The translations under genes and the position numbers were made by a program. Below are positions 37,406 through 46,480 of a stretch of 64,000 bases of DNA, piece by piece. Positions within the stretch are counted from its first letter, which is position 1, and every line of letters begins with the position of its first letter. Source of the DNA: Neomegalonema perideroedes DSM 15528 (GTDB lineage Bacteria; Pseudomonadota; Alphaproteobacteria; Rhodobacterales; Rhodobacteraceae); the NCBI RefSeq assembly GCF_000374145.1, contig NZ_KB893665.1, positions 1-64,000 of the forward strand, given 5' to 3'. The notes below the pieces were generated by a model. The model was not told where the DNA came from, did no database searches, and worked only from the letters and a program-made list of their open reading frames with translations.

Positions 37406-38343
37406 ACCCTCTCCCGACGCAGGGAAAACAGGGCGGCCCGCCGAGGGTCGCCTGTCTCGGCGAATGCATGATCGAGCTGCGGACGCGGGCGGACGGGCTG
37501 ATCATCCGCGGCTTCGGCGGCGACACGCTGAATACGGCGGTTTATCTCGCGCGGCTCGGCGTCCCGACGGATTACGTCACGGCGCTGGGTCAGGACGGCT
37601 TCAGCGCCGAAATGCTGGAGGCTTGGCGGGCGGAAGGCGTCGGGACGGAGTTCGTCCCGCGCCTCGCCGGACGCTCGCCCGGCCTTTATATGATCGAGAC
37701 CGATCCTCAGGGCGAGCGCCGCTTCCATTATTGGCGCGATCAGGCGCCGGTCCGCGATCTGCTGAATCTGCCGCAATGGCCGGATCTGGCGGCGCGGATC
37801 ATCGCCGCCGTGGACGTGCTTTATCTCTCGGGGATCACGCTGTCGCTTTATCGCGGCGGCGCTCTGCCCCGTCTGCTGGATTTTCTGCGGGCGTTCTCGG
37901 CTCAGGGCGGCGCGGTGGTCTTCGACACGAATTTTCGTCCGCGCGGCTGGCCTGATCCCGCCGAGGCGGGGCGCGTCTTCGCCGAAGGGATTGCGCTTTC
38001 GGCGCTGACTCTGGCGGGCGCGGAGGATCTCGCGCCCATCTGGGGCGAGGCCGAGCCGGAGGCTCTGGCGGCGCGTCTGGAGAAGCTGACGCCGGAGGCC
38101 GTGCTGAAATTCGCCCGTCCGGGCTGCCTCACGCTGGCGGAAGGGCGCCGGACGGAAATCCCCGCGCTGAAGGTCGGGAAGGTCGTCGACACCACGGCGG
38201 CGGGCGACAGCTTCGCGGCGGGCTATCTGGCGGCGCGGCTGCAGGGCGAGCCGCCCGAGGCGGCGGCGCGGGCGGGCCATCTTCTGGCGGCGGAGGTGGT
38301 GCGCCATCCCGGCGCGATCATCCCCCGCGCGGCCATGCCGTGA
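37402..38343 (+). CDS. kdgK: 2-keto-3-deoxygluconate kinase
   Basis: A 313-aa PfkB-family sugar kinase. Motifs are GECMIELRTRADGLIIRGFGGDTLNTAVYLARLG, seen here as GFGGDTLNTAVYLARLG near residues 36-52, and the C-terminal DTTAAGDSFAAGYL (anion hole plus catalytic Asp, about residue 265). It phosphorylates the product of KduD to KDPG. The KDPG aldolase gene is not in this window. It is coupled to kduI by ATGA and is the last recognisable pectin gene of the block. Confidence 0.92.
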   Translation: MNPLPTQGKQGGPPRVACLGECMIELRTRADGLIIRGFGGDTLNTAVYLARLGVPTDYVTALGQDGFSAEMLEAWRAEGVGTEFVPRLAGRSPGLYMIETDPQGERRFHYWRDQAPVRDLLNLPQWPDLAARIIAAVDVLYLSGITLSLYRGGALPRLLDFLRAFSAQGGAVVFDTNFRPRGWPDPAEAGRVFAEGIALSALTLAGAEDLAPIWGEAEPEALAARLEKLTPEAVLKFARPGCLTLAEGRRTEIPALKVGKVVDTTAAGDSFAAGYLAARLQGEPPEAAARAGHLLAAEVVRHPGAIIPRAAMP

Positions 38344-38386
38344 GAGAGGTTCCCATCCGCCCGCTCCCGCTTTAGGCTGAGGCGCC

Positions 38387-39286
38387 ATGCGGGAGATCGA
38401 ACTCATCTGTCAGGACGGCGTGCGGCTCGGGGGGCGTCTTCGGCCCGCCGAAGGCCCTTTGCGCGCCGCCGTGATCGTCAATTGCGCGACGGGCGTCCTC
38501 GCGCGCTATTACCATCGCTACGCCGACTTCCTCGCGGCGCGGGGCTTTGAAGTCCTGACCTATGATTATCGCGGCGTAGGCGCCTCGCGGCCAGAGAGCT
38601 TCAAGACGAGCCTCAGAGGCTGCGGCTGGCGCTGGCGCGATTGGGGCGAGCAGGATTTCGAGGCCGCCCTCCGCTTTATGAAGGCCCGGCGCCCCGAGGC
38701 GCCCCTGATGGTCGTCGGGCATAGCATCGGCGGCTTCCTGCCCGGCATGGCCGAAAGCGCGCCGCTCGTCGACCGGATGCTGACCGTCGGCGCGCAATAC
38801 GCATGGCTGATGGATTACGCCCCGCGCCAGAGGCTCGGCTTCTGGCTGAGATGGCATGTCTTCATGCCCGCGGTCACGGCGGCTTACGGTTATTTCCCCG
38901 GCAAGCGGCTCGGCTGGCTGGAGGATCTGCCCGCCGGAGTCGCCCATGAATGGAGCTTCCGCGGCCCCCGCTTCGAGACGAGCCATCCCCACGCCGAACG
39001 GGCGGAGGCCGTCGCGCGGATGGGACGGGTCCGGGCGCCGATCCTCGCGGTTTCGGTCTCCGACGATCCCTTCGCCACGCCCCCCGCCCTGCGCCGCGCC
39101 TTGCGCTATTACGCGGGCGCGGAGCGTCAGGCGGTCATGCTGGAGCCCCTCGCCGATCTCGGGCGGGAGTCGGTCGGGCATTTCGACCTCTTCCACGACC
39201 GCCACGCCTCGGGCTTCTGGACGCAATCCCTCCGCTGGCTGGAGGAAGGCGAAAACCCATGGCCGCATCGGCGGCTTGCGCTCTAG
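38387..39286 (+). CDS. Alpha/beta-hydrolase of unknown substrate
   Basis: A 299-aa alpha/beta-hydrolase fold protein. The oxyanion segment is NCATGVLARYYHRYADFLAARG, near residue 30 (quoted in part as ATGVLARYYHRYA). The nucleophile elbow is VVGHSIGGFLPG (Ser about 112), and a likely catalytic His lies in SVGHFDLFHD near residue 262. It has no signal peptide. The substrate is unknown; it resembles proteobacterial serine hydrolases often annotated alpha/beta hydrolase. Its TAG stop codon is contributed by the palindromic repeat that follows, shared with the convergent selD gene. Confidence 0.75.
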   Translation: MREIELICQDGVRLGGRLRPAEGPLRAAVIVNCATGVLARYYHRYADFLAARGFEVLTYDYRGVGASRPESFKTSLRGCGWRWRDWGEQDFEAALRFMKARRPEAPLMVVGHSIGGFLPGMAESAPLVDRMLTVGAQYAWLMDYAPRQRLGFWLRWHVFMPAVTAAYGYFPGKRLGWLEDLPAGVAHEWSFRGPRFETSHPHAERAEAVARMGRVRAPILAVSVSDDPFATPPALRRALRYYAGAERQAVMLEPLADLGRESVGHFDLFHDRHASGFWTQSLRWLEEGENPWPHRRLAL

Positions 39287-39388
39287 AGTTTTTTCCGACC
39301 AGGTTGGGTCGTTCAAACGCTCCAACCTTTTGTTTGGTCGCGTTTTCACGACGCGAAGCCGAAGCGGCTTCGCTGGAAAACGCTCTAG
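39284..39388. repeat. 105-bp palindromic interspersed repeat between convergent genes
   Basis: The ends read CTAGAG and CTCTAG. The inner stretches include TTTTCCGACC / GGTCG and GAAGCC / GGCTTC stems, so the whole element can fold into several hairpins. It matches the elements at 55169-55272 and 60688-60790 over its full length, with identical blocks such as GTCGTTCAAACGCTCCAA and GACGCGAAGC. The left CTAG supplies the TAG stop of the hydrolase gene (39284-39286) and the right CTAG supplies the TAG stop of selD (39385-39387). It probably serves as a bidirectional terminator. Confidence 0.85.
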
Positions 39389-40449
39389 ACGATGGTCAGC
39401 CCCGGCTCTCCCGCCTCGACCGCGCCGATCACGGCGGCCTCCTCGAAGCCATGGCTGCGGAAGATCGCCAGAACCTCCGCGACGGCCTCCGACGCGCAGG
39501 AGACGAGCAATCCGCCGCTGGTCTGGGGATCCGAGAGCAGAGCCTGATCCACGGCGCTCATCGCCCGGTCGAAGCGGATATGCGCGCCGTAGCTCGCCCA
39601 ATTGCGCCCCGAGGCTCCCGTGACGAAGCCCGCCTCCGCCAAATCCCGCGCGCCCTCCAACAGCGGGACCGCCGCCCAGTCGATCCTCAGGCGCAGGCCC
39701 GAGCCGCGCGCCATCTCCCAGCCATGGCCGCCGAGGCCGAAGCCCGTCACGTCGGTCATGGCGTGGAGCCCCGGCAGCCGCGCCAGATCGGGGCCGGGCG
39801 TGTTGAGCCGCGTCGTGGCGGCGATCATGCGGGCGTAGGCGGCGGCGTCGAGCTTCTCCTTCTTCAGCGCCGCCGAGAAGACGCCCACCCCCAGAGGCTT
39901 GCCGAGAATCAGGACGTCTCCCGCCTGAGCCTCGGCGTTGCGCTTGAGATGGGTCGGATCCACCAGACCGATCGCGACCAGCCCGTAAATCGGCTCGATG
40001 GAATCGATGCTGTGGCCTCCGGCGATGGGGATTCCCGCCGCGCGGCAGGCCGCCGCTCCGCCGTCGAGGATCGCGCCGATGGTTTCCGTCGAGAGCTTAT
40101 TGATCGGCATGCCCACCAGAGCCAGCGCGAAGATCGGCGTCCCGCCCATGGCGTAGACGTCGCTCAGGGCGTTGGTGGCGGCGATGCGGCCGAAATCCTG
40201 CGGATCGTCCACGATGGGCATGAAGAAATCGGTGGTGGCCACGATGGCCTGACGCTCATTCAGCCGATAGACCGCCGCGTCGTCGGAGGTCTCGATTCCC
40301 ACCAGCAGCTCCGGCGGGACCGGCAAAGGCGAAGCGCCCTTGAGAATCCCCTCCAAAACGCCCGGCGCGATCTTGCAGCCGCAGCCGCCGCCATGGGCCA
40401 GAGAGGTCAGCCGGGGTTCGGAGACGGGGGAAGCTTCGAGGTCGCTCAT
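39385..40449 (-). CDS. selD: Selenide, water dikinase (selenophosphate synthetase)
   Basis: A 354-aa enzyme making selenophosphate from selenide and ATP, the selenium donor for SelA. The glycine-rich N-terminus with catalytic Cys23 and Lys26 (LAHGGGCGCK) is present; the reactive residue is encoded as an ordinary cysteine codon, not selenocysteine. ATP and metal ligands lie in ETSDDAAVY (about 53-61) and ATTDFFMPIVDDP (about 70-82). It is divergent from fdoG across 242 bp, the only Sec gene not in the main operon. The TAG stop lies in the repeat. Confidence 0.95.
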   Translation of the reverse strand: MSDLEASPVSEPRLTSLAHGGGCGCKIAPGVLEGILKGASPLPVPPELLVGIETSDDAAVYRLNERQAIVATTDFFMPIVDDPQDFGRIAATNALSDVYAMGGTPIFALALVGMPINKLSTETIGAILDGGAAACRAAGIPIAGGHSIDSIEPIYGLVAIGLVDPTHLKRNAEAQAGDVLILGKPLGVGVFSAALKKEKLDAAAYARMIAATTRLNTPGPDLARLPGLHAMTDVTGFGLGGHGWEMARGSGLRLRIDWAAVPLLEGARDLAEAGFVTGASGRNWASYGAHIRFDRAMSAVDQALLSDPQTSGGLLVSCASEAVAEVLAIFRSHGFEEAAVIGAVEAGEPGLTIV

Positions 40450-40592
40450 GGGGAAAGGTCTCCCTGCGCAGGGCGGCGCGGACCCTCCGCAGCCGCTTCA
40501 AACCTCCTCTTGCCAGCGCCCGAAGCCCGACGCAAGTGCGCCCGGACCCATCTCGTTTGCGGACGGCTTTCCCATCCGGGCGATGTCCTTGA

Positions 40593-40608
40593 CTTATGAG
40601 ACGATAAG
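40593..40608. promoter_or_regulatory. Inverted repeat CTTAT-N6-ATAAG in the selD / fdoG intergenic region
   Basis: CTTAT (40593-40597) and ATAAG (40604-40608) form a symmetric site of the kind bound by LysR-type regulators (T-N11-A architecture). It lies about 84 nt before the fdoG start and about 145 nt before selD. Formate dehydrogenase operons are often LysR-controlled, but no such regulator gene is in the window. The rest of 40450-40592 shows no gene. Confidence 0.35.
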
Positions 40609-40643
40609 AAGCGACTATGAGAGAGACTTTCACCCATCTGCGA

Positions 40644-40674
40644 GACAGGCCGCAAGCCTGTCCGCGCGACAGGC
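40644..40674 (+). promoter_or_regulatory. Mutually exclusive hairpins in the fdoG leader
   Basis: Three boxes, GACAGGC (40644-40650), GCCTGTC (40656-40662) and GACAGGC (40668-40674), lie just before the ribosome site GGGAGG (40681-40686). The middle box can pair perfectly with either flank, giving two alternative 7-bp hairpins with loops of 5 nt each. The downstream one ends 6 nt from the ribosome site. This is the layout of an RNA switch or protein-binding translational control element, but function is inferred. Confidence 0.5.
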
Positions 40675-40691
40675 AAATTAGGGAGGTCCCG

Positions 40692-43600
40692 TTGAACATC
40701 GACCTTTCCCGCCGCAGCTTCCTCAAGCTGTTCGGCGCGGGGGCGGCGGCGACATCGCTCGGGGCCATGGGCTTCGGCGCCGCCGAGGCGGCCGTGGCTG
40801 CGCATGTGCGTCAATTCAAGCTCGCCGCCACCACCGAAACCCGCAACATCTGCACCTATTGTTCTGTGGCCTGCGGAATCATCATGTATTCCAAGGGCGA
40901 CCTGAACGCGGGCGAAAAAGCCGAGCTGATCCACATCGAAGGCGACGCGGATCACCCCACCAATCGCGGCACGCTCTGCCCCAAGGGCGCGGCGCTGAAG
41001 GATTACGTCAAGGCGGAGACCCGCCTGACCAAGCCGCGCTATCGCGCGCCGGGCGCGGACCAGTTCCAGGAGATCACCTGGGACGAGGCGCTCGATAAGA
41101 TCGCCCGCGCGCTCAAGGACGACCGCGACGCCAATCTCATCGAGAAGAACGCCGCCGGGACCACGGTGAACCGCTGGACCTCCACCGGCTTCCTCGCGGC
41201 TTCGGCGACCACCAACGAAACCGCATGGCTGACCTATAAGACGGTCCGCTCCATGGGAATCGTCGGATTCGACAATCAGGCCCGCGTCTGACACGGCCCC
41301 ACGGTGGCCAGTTTGGCCCCGACTTTCGGCCGCGGAGCGATGACGAACTCTTGGACCGACATTAAGAACACCGATCTCGTGGTCGTCATGGGCGGCAACG
41401 CCGCCGAAGCCCATCCTTGCGGCTTCAAATGGGTCACCGAGGCGAAGCAGCGTCGCGGCGCCAAGCTGATCGTCGTGGACCCGAGGTTCACGCGCACGGC
41501 CAGCGTCTCCGATTATTACGCGCCGATCCGCCCCGGCTCGGACATCGCCTTCCTCATGGGGGTGATCCGCTGGTGCATCGCGAACGACAAGGTGCAGTGG
41601 GACTATGTCCGCAACTACACCAACATGGCCTATCTGGTCCGCGAGGAGTTCGGCTGGTCGGACGGCATGTTCACCGGCTATAACGAAGAAACCCGCAGCT
41701 ACGATCAGAGCAGCTGGGAATATCAGATCGGAGAAGACGGCTACGTCCTCACCGACGAGACGCTTGAGAATCCGCGCTGCGTCTGGAATCTGCTCAAGGC
41801 CCATGTGGACGTCTACACGCCGGAATTCGTGGAGCGGATCTGCGGCACGCCGAAAGACCGTTTCCTGAAGGTCTGCGAGATGATCGGCGAATGCGCTTCG
41901 CCGACCAAGACCATGACCTCCATGTACGCGCTCGGCTGGACGCAGCACTCCAAGGGCTCGCAGAACATCCGCGGCATGGCGATGCTCCAGCTTCTGCTGG
42001 GCAACATCGGCGTGGCCGGAGGCGGAATGAACGCCTTGCGCGGGCATTCCAACATTCAGGGCCTCACCGACGTCGGGCTGATGTCGAATCTCATTCCGGG
42101 CTATCTCGCGATCCCCACGGAGCGCGAGCCGGATTTCGAGACCTATATGTCGACGCGGGCCAATAAGCCTCTGCGGCCCAACCAGATGAGCTATTGGCAG
42201 AACTACCGCAAGTTCATGGTCAGCTTCCTCAAGGCGATGTGGGGGCCCGCCGCCACCGCCGAAAACGGATGGGGCTATGAATGGCTGCCCAAGCTCGACA
42301 TCGCCCAATATGACGGGCTGCGCATGTTCGACATGATGTCGAAAGGCGAAGTGAACGTCTATTTCTGCCAAGGCTTCAACCCGCTCCTCTCCTTCCCCAA
42401 CCGGGGCAAGCTCACGGAGGCCTTCGGAAAGCTGAAGCTTCTGGTGGTGATGGATCCTCTGGCGACCGAAACCGCCGCCTTCTGGGAGAACCACGGGATC
42501 TATAACGACGTCGATCCGTCGAAGATCCAGACCGAGGTGCTGGAGCTGCCCACCACCTGCTTCGCCGAGGACGAAGGCGCCACGGTGAACTCAGGGCGCT
42601 GGCTGCAATGGCATTGGGCGGGCGCGACGCCTCCGGGCGAGTCTCAGACGGACGTCTGGATCATGTCCAACATCTTCCTGCGGCTGCGCGAGCTTTACCG
42701 CAAGGAAGGGGGCAAGGCTCCTGAGCCGATCCTCAATCTGACTTGGGACTACGCCGATCCCGAAGACCCCACCGCCGCCGAACTCGCCAAGGAGCTCAAC
42801 GGCCGCGCTCTGACCGACGTGCCGGACCCCAATGATCCGACGAAGCTTCTGCTTCAGGCGGGCAAGCAGGTCTCCAGCTTCGGCCAATTGCGCGACGACG
42901 GGACCACCATGGGCGCCTGCTGGATCTATGCGGGCTGCTTCACGGAGGCGGGCAACATGATGGCCCGGCGCGACAACGAAGATCCGAGCGGCATGGGCGT
43001 TTATCAGAACTGGTCCTTCGCCTGGCCGGCCAATCGGCGCGTCCTCTATAACCGCGCCTCCTGCGATCTCGACGGGAACCCCTGGGATCCCGAGCGCAAG
43101 CTCATCGCCTGGGACGGCGCGAAATGGGCGGGGCCGGACATCCCGGACATCGCCGTGACCGCCAAGCCGCGCGAGGTCGGGCCCTTCATCATGAACCCCG
43201 AAGGCGTCAGCCGCTTCTTCTCGCGGCGGCTCATGCGGGACGGGCCTTTCCCGACCCATATGGAGCCCTTCGAGAGCCCGGTGGCCAATCCGCTGAACCC
43301 GGAGATGCGGGGCAATCCCGTGGCCCGGATGTTCCCCGGCGACGTCGCCCAGCTCGGCGACCGCTCGGAGTTCCCGCTCGTGGCGACCTCCTATCGCCTG
43401 ACCGAGCATTTCCACTATTGGACCAAGCACAACAAGGTCAACGCCGTGTTGCAGCCGGAGTTCTTCGTGGAGATCAGCGAGGAATTGGCGGCGGAGCGCG
43501 GCATCGCAAAGGGCGGACGCGTGCGCGTCTGGTCCAAGCGGGGCGAGGTCTGGGCCAAGGCCGTGGTGACGAAGCGGATTCGTCCGCTGATCTGCGACGG

Positions 43601-43775
43601 CCAGACGGTCCATGTGGTCGGCATCCCGATCCACTGGGGCTTCAAGGGCGCGGCGCGCAAGGGCTTCGGCCCGAACACGCTCGGGCCCTTCGTCGGAGAC
43701 GCCAATATCGAGACGCCTGAATTCAAGGCTTATCTCGTGAACATCGAACCTGCGGAAGGGAGCGCCACGTCATGA
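40692..43775 (+). CDS. fdoG: Formate dehydrogenase-N/O alpha subunit, selenoprotein (Sec200)
   Basis: A 1027-residue molybdenum bis-MGD formate dehydrogenase, close to E. coli FdnG/FdoG (1015-1016 aa). TGA at 41289-41291 is in frame and encodes selenocysteine 200 in the invariant context QARV-Sec-HGPTVAS; the frame is open on both sides. A twin-arginine signal (SRRSFLK, residues 6-12) directs export. Cys54, Cys57, Cys61 and Cys96 hold the [4Fe-4S] cluster (CTYCSVACG and TLCPKG). I chose TTG 40692 as start because GGGAGG lies 5 nt upstream and translation gives [10 protein letters not shown]; the ATG at 40617 would bury the Tat signal. It would be periplasmic, passing electrons to FdoH/FdoI. 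Confidence 0.95.
41289..41321 (+). promoter_or_regulatory. Selenocysteine TGA codon and SECIS hairpin
   Basis: Following TGA (41289-41291), CGG (41302-41304) and GGCC (41306-41309) pair with GGCC (41315-41318) and CCG (41319-41321), giving a 7-bp stem with one bulged U at 41305. The loop AGUUU (41310-41314) carries the GU needed by SelB. Eighteen bases separate TGA from the loop, the same as in E. coli fdhF. All elements of a bacterial SECIS are therefore visible. Confidence 0.92.
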
Positions 43776-44791
43776 CGACCGAAAGAGCGCCTCAACCCAC
43801 CACGGCGGCGGCGAATCCTCCGATTCAGCCGATGGCCTCGAACCTCTTGCCCAGCGACGTGGTGCGCGCCTCGGCGATGCGGGATCTCCCCGCGCCGGAG
43901 CGCCAGCTCACCAAGGTGGCCAAGCTCATCGACGTGTCGCGCTGCATCGGCTGCAAGGCTTGTCAATCGGCCTGCATCGAGTGGAACGACACCCATCCGG
44001 ACGTCGAGGAGAACGTGGGGGTTTACGAAAACCCCCATGACCTCACGCCCGAGATGTTCACCCTCATGCGCTTCACGGAATATGCGAATCCCGAGACTCA
44101 CGAACTCGAATGGCTGATCCGCAAGGACGGCTGCATGCATTGCGAGGATCCGGGCTGCCTCACGGCTTGTCCGGCGCCCGGCGCCATCGTGCAATATTCG
44201 AACGGCATCGTGGATTTCATCTCCGACAACTGCATCGGCTGCGGCTATTGCGTGGCGGGCTGCCCCTTCGACATCCCGCGCATCCATAAGACGGCGCATG
44301 TCTCCAAGAAATGCACCCTCTGTTCGGATCGCGTGGCGGTGGGCCAAGGACCGGCCTGCGCCAAGGCCTGCCCGACGCAGGCCATCGTCTTCGGAACCAA
44401 GGACGAGATGATCGCCCACGCCGAAATGCGCATCGAGGATCTCAAAGAGCGCGGTTATGAGAAGGCCGGGCTTTACGATCCTCAGGGCGTGGGCGGAACC
44501 CATGTGATGTATGTGCTGCATCACGCGGACAAGCCCTCGCTCTACGCCGACCTGCCCGACGACCCGAAGATCTCGGCGGTGGTCAAGGGCTGGAAGGGCG
44601 CGGCCAAGGACGTGGGGCTCGCGGCCATGGGAATCGCCGCGGTGGGCGCCATGGCCCATGGCGCGCTCGCCCGGGCCAACGAGGTTTCGGCGCATGACGA
44701 CGCCGAGGCTCAGGAGATGGTCGCCCACGCCGCCGAGCGTCTGGCCGTCGAGCCGCAGGAGGCCGCAAGGCCGCAGGAGGGCGCGCCATGA
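43772..44791 (+). CDS. fdoH: Formate dehydrogenase iron-sulfur beta subunit
   Basis: A 339-aa ferredoxin-like subunit carrying four [4Fe-4S] clusters. The Cys clusters are [11 protein letters not shown] (about 58-68), [13 protein letters not shown] (about 121-133), [11 protein letters not shown] (about 153-163) and CTLCSDR...CAKAC (about 180-203). A single hydrophobic segment near residues 280-300 ([19 protein letters not shown]) would anchor it in the membrane on the periplasmic side. Compared with E. coli FdoH (300 aa) it has an N-terminal extension of about 45 residues and a longer C-terminal tail. ATGA overlaps at both ends couple it to fdoG and fdoI. Confidence 0.94.
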   Translation: MTTERAPQPTTAAANPPIQPMASNLLPSDVVRASAMRDLPAPERQLTKVAKLIDVSRCIGCKACQSACIEWNDTHPDVEENVGVYENPHDLTPEMFTLMRFTEYANPETHELEWLIRKDGCMHCEDPGCLTACPAPGAIVQYSNGIVDFISDNCIGCGYCVAGCPFDIPRIHKTAHVSKKCTLCSDRVAVGQGPACAKACPTQAIVFGTKDEMIAHAEMRIEDLKERGYEKAGLYDPQGVGGTHVMYVLHHADKPSLYADLPDDPKISAVVKGWKGAAKDVGLAAMGIAAVGAMAHGALARANEVSAHDDAEAQEMVAHAAERLAVEPQEAARPQEGAP

Positions 44792-45477
44792 CCGAAGAGC
44801 GCCAATATTCCGCCCCCGGCGACGAGATCGAGACCCGCAAGCCGGTGACCGTCTCGCGTTATCGGGGGATCACGCGGCTGAATCACTGGGTCACGGCCTT
44901 CACCATGATCGGGCTCATCCTCTCGGGGATGGCCCTCTTCCACCCGAGCCTCTATTTCCTGACCGGCCTTTTCGGCGGCGGCCCGACCACGCGCTGGCTG
45001 CATCCGCTGATGGGGATTCTGCTCTTCTTCAGCTTCCTGCTGCTCTTCCTTCAGATGTGGCGTCTGAACCTGCCCAAGCGGGAGGACGCCGAATGGCTGG
45101 CCAACATCAAAGAGGTGGTCAAAGGCGAGGAGGAGAATCTCCCCGAACTCGGGAAATACAACGCCGGACAGAAATTCGTCTTCTGGGGCATGTCCGGGCT
45201 GATCCTCGTGATGATCGTGACCGGCGTGATGATCTGGGAGCAATATTTCCCCGGACTCGTCAGCATTCCGGTGCGGCGCGTCGCGGTGGCGGTTCACGCC
45301 TTGTCGGCGGTGGCGGCGGTGCTGATCTTCATCGTCCATGTCTACGCCGCCATCTGGACGCGGGGCACCATCCGCGCCATGACCCGCGGCACCGTCACGG
45401 GCGGCTGGGCCTATCGGCATCACCGCAAATGGCTGCGCGAACTGGCTGGACGACGCAAGACCGATCCGGCAGAGTGA
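44788..45477 (+). CDS. fdoI: Formate dehydrogenase cytochrome b556 gamma subunit
   Basis: A 229-aa membrane cytochrome with four hydrophobic helices (about 38-58, 70-92, 128-150 and 165-190). Candidate haem-ligand histidines are in [27 protein letters not shown] and [12 protein letters not shown]. It anchors the enzyme and passes electrons to quinone. It overlaps fdoH by ATGA. An 88-nt gap containing a 7-bp hairpin (45484-45490 with 45515-45521) separates it from fdhE. Confidence 0.93.
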   Translation: MTEERQYSAPGDEIETRKPVTVSRYRGITRLNHWVTAFTMIGLILSGMALFHPSLYFLTGLFGGGPTTRWLHPLMGILLFFSFLLLFLQMWRLNLPKREDAEWLANIKEVVKGEEENLPELGKYNAGQKFVFWGMSGLILVMIVTGVMIWEQYFPGLVSIPVRRVAVAVHALSAVAAVLIFIVHVYAAIWTRGTIRAMTRGTVTGGWAYRHHRKWLRELAGRRKTDPAE

Positions 45478-45565
45478 CGGCCTGAGCCCTTCGCCCCTGC
45501 GCCGCAGTCGGCGGAGGGCTCGCGCCCGAACCCATGCGAGAGGCCCCGAGGGCCCCGGAGGCCCC

Positions 45566-46480
45566 ATGACGAAGACCCCGCAAGCGGATCCCTCGATGAT
45601 CGGCGGCGTGCCGGAGCCGCCTTTCGTTCTGCTTCCCGATCCGGCGAAGCTCTTCGAGACGCGGGCGAAGCGCTTCGCCTTCCTCGCGCGGCATGACGCG
45701 AATCTCGCGCCTTATCTGACCTTCCTCGCCGATCTGACCGCGCTTCAGGCGAAGCTTCTCGCGAGTCTGCCGCCGGTCCCGCCGATTGCGCCTGAGAAGG
45801 CCAGGCAGGCCCGCGAATTCTCCATGCCGCCCGTCGAGCGCGCGTCTCTGGCGGAGGATCCGACCCTCGTCGCGACCTTCGTCGCCCTGATCGCGGCCGC
45901 CGCCGATCTGGAGATGCCCGAATCCGCGCGTCAGGCGCTGAGCGCGGTTTGGGCCGCCGACGAGGAGGATCGCCGCTGGCTGCTCTCCAACATCCTTTCA
46001 GACCAGATTCCCGAGGGCGCGGCCGCGCCGCATCTCTTCGCGGCGGCGGCGGTTCAGATCCATATGGCGCGTCTGGCGGCCGCTCTGGATCCCAAGGCCC
46101 TGATCCCGGTCGGCGTGGGAATCTGCCCCTCCTGCGGCGGACGCCCGGCCACCTCCTCGGTGACGGGGGGTCAGGAGATCGACAATCTGCGTTACGCCGC
46201 CTGCGCCTGCTGCGCCACGCGCTGGAACGAAGTGCGGGTGAAATGCCTCTGCTGCGGCTCGACCAAGGGCCTCGCCTATCGCTCCGCCGCCACCCATGAG
46301 GCCACGGTGAAGGCGGAATCCTGCGCCGAATGCGGCTCATGGGTGAAGATCCTCTATCAGGTGAAGAATCCGAGCCTCGACCCCATCGCCGACGACGTGG
46401 GCAGCCTCGGGCTGGACATCCTCATGAAGGATTCCGGCGCGACGCGCGGCGGCTTCAATCCCTATCTCGCGGGATACTGA
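45566..46480 (+). CDS. fdhE: Formate dehydrogenase accessory protein FdhE
   Basis: A 304-aa cytoplasmic maturation factor required for active respiratory formate dehydrogenases. The C-terminal half shows the paired zinc/iron CxxC motifs: CPSCGGRP (about 188), CACCATRW (about 213), CLCCGS (about 226) and CAECGSW (about 252). The family length is about 300 aa. GGAGG precedes the ATG. Its stop overlaps the selA start (TGATG). fdhD, the sulfurtransferase partner, is not in the window. Confidence 0.92.
   Translation: MTKTPQADPSMIGGVPEPPFVLLPDPAKLFETRAKRFAFLARHDANLAPYLTFLADLTALQAKLLASLPPVPPIAPEKARQAREFSMPPVERASLAEDPTLVATFVALIAAAADLEMPESARQALSAVWAADEEDRRWLLSNILSDQIPEGAAAPHLFAAAAVQIHMARLAAALDPKALIPVGVGICPSCGGRPATSSVTGGQEIDNLRYAACACCATRWNEVRVKCLCCGSTKGLAYRSAATHEATVKAESCAECGSWVKILYQVKNPSLDPIADDVGSLGLDILMKDSGATRGGFNPYLAGY

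Noticed and set aside
40617-41303. fdoG as a pseudogene broken by a stop codon
   Set aside because: The TGA is in the invariant selenocysteine context, a SECIS follows it, and selA, selB, selC and selD are adjacent.
40446-42494. 682-codon minus-strand frame opposite fdoG
   Set aside because: Fully explained by the formate dehydrogenase alpha subunit on the other strand; no ribosome site and atypical His/Gly/Val composition.
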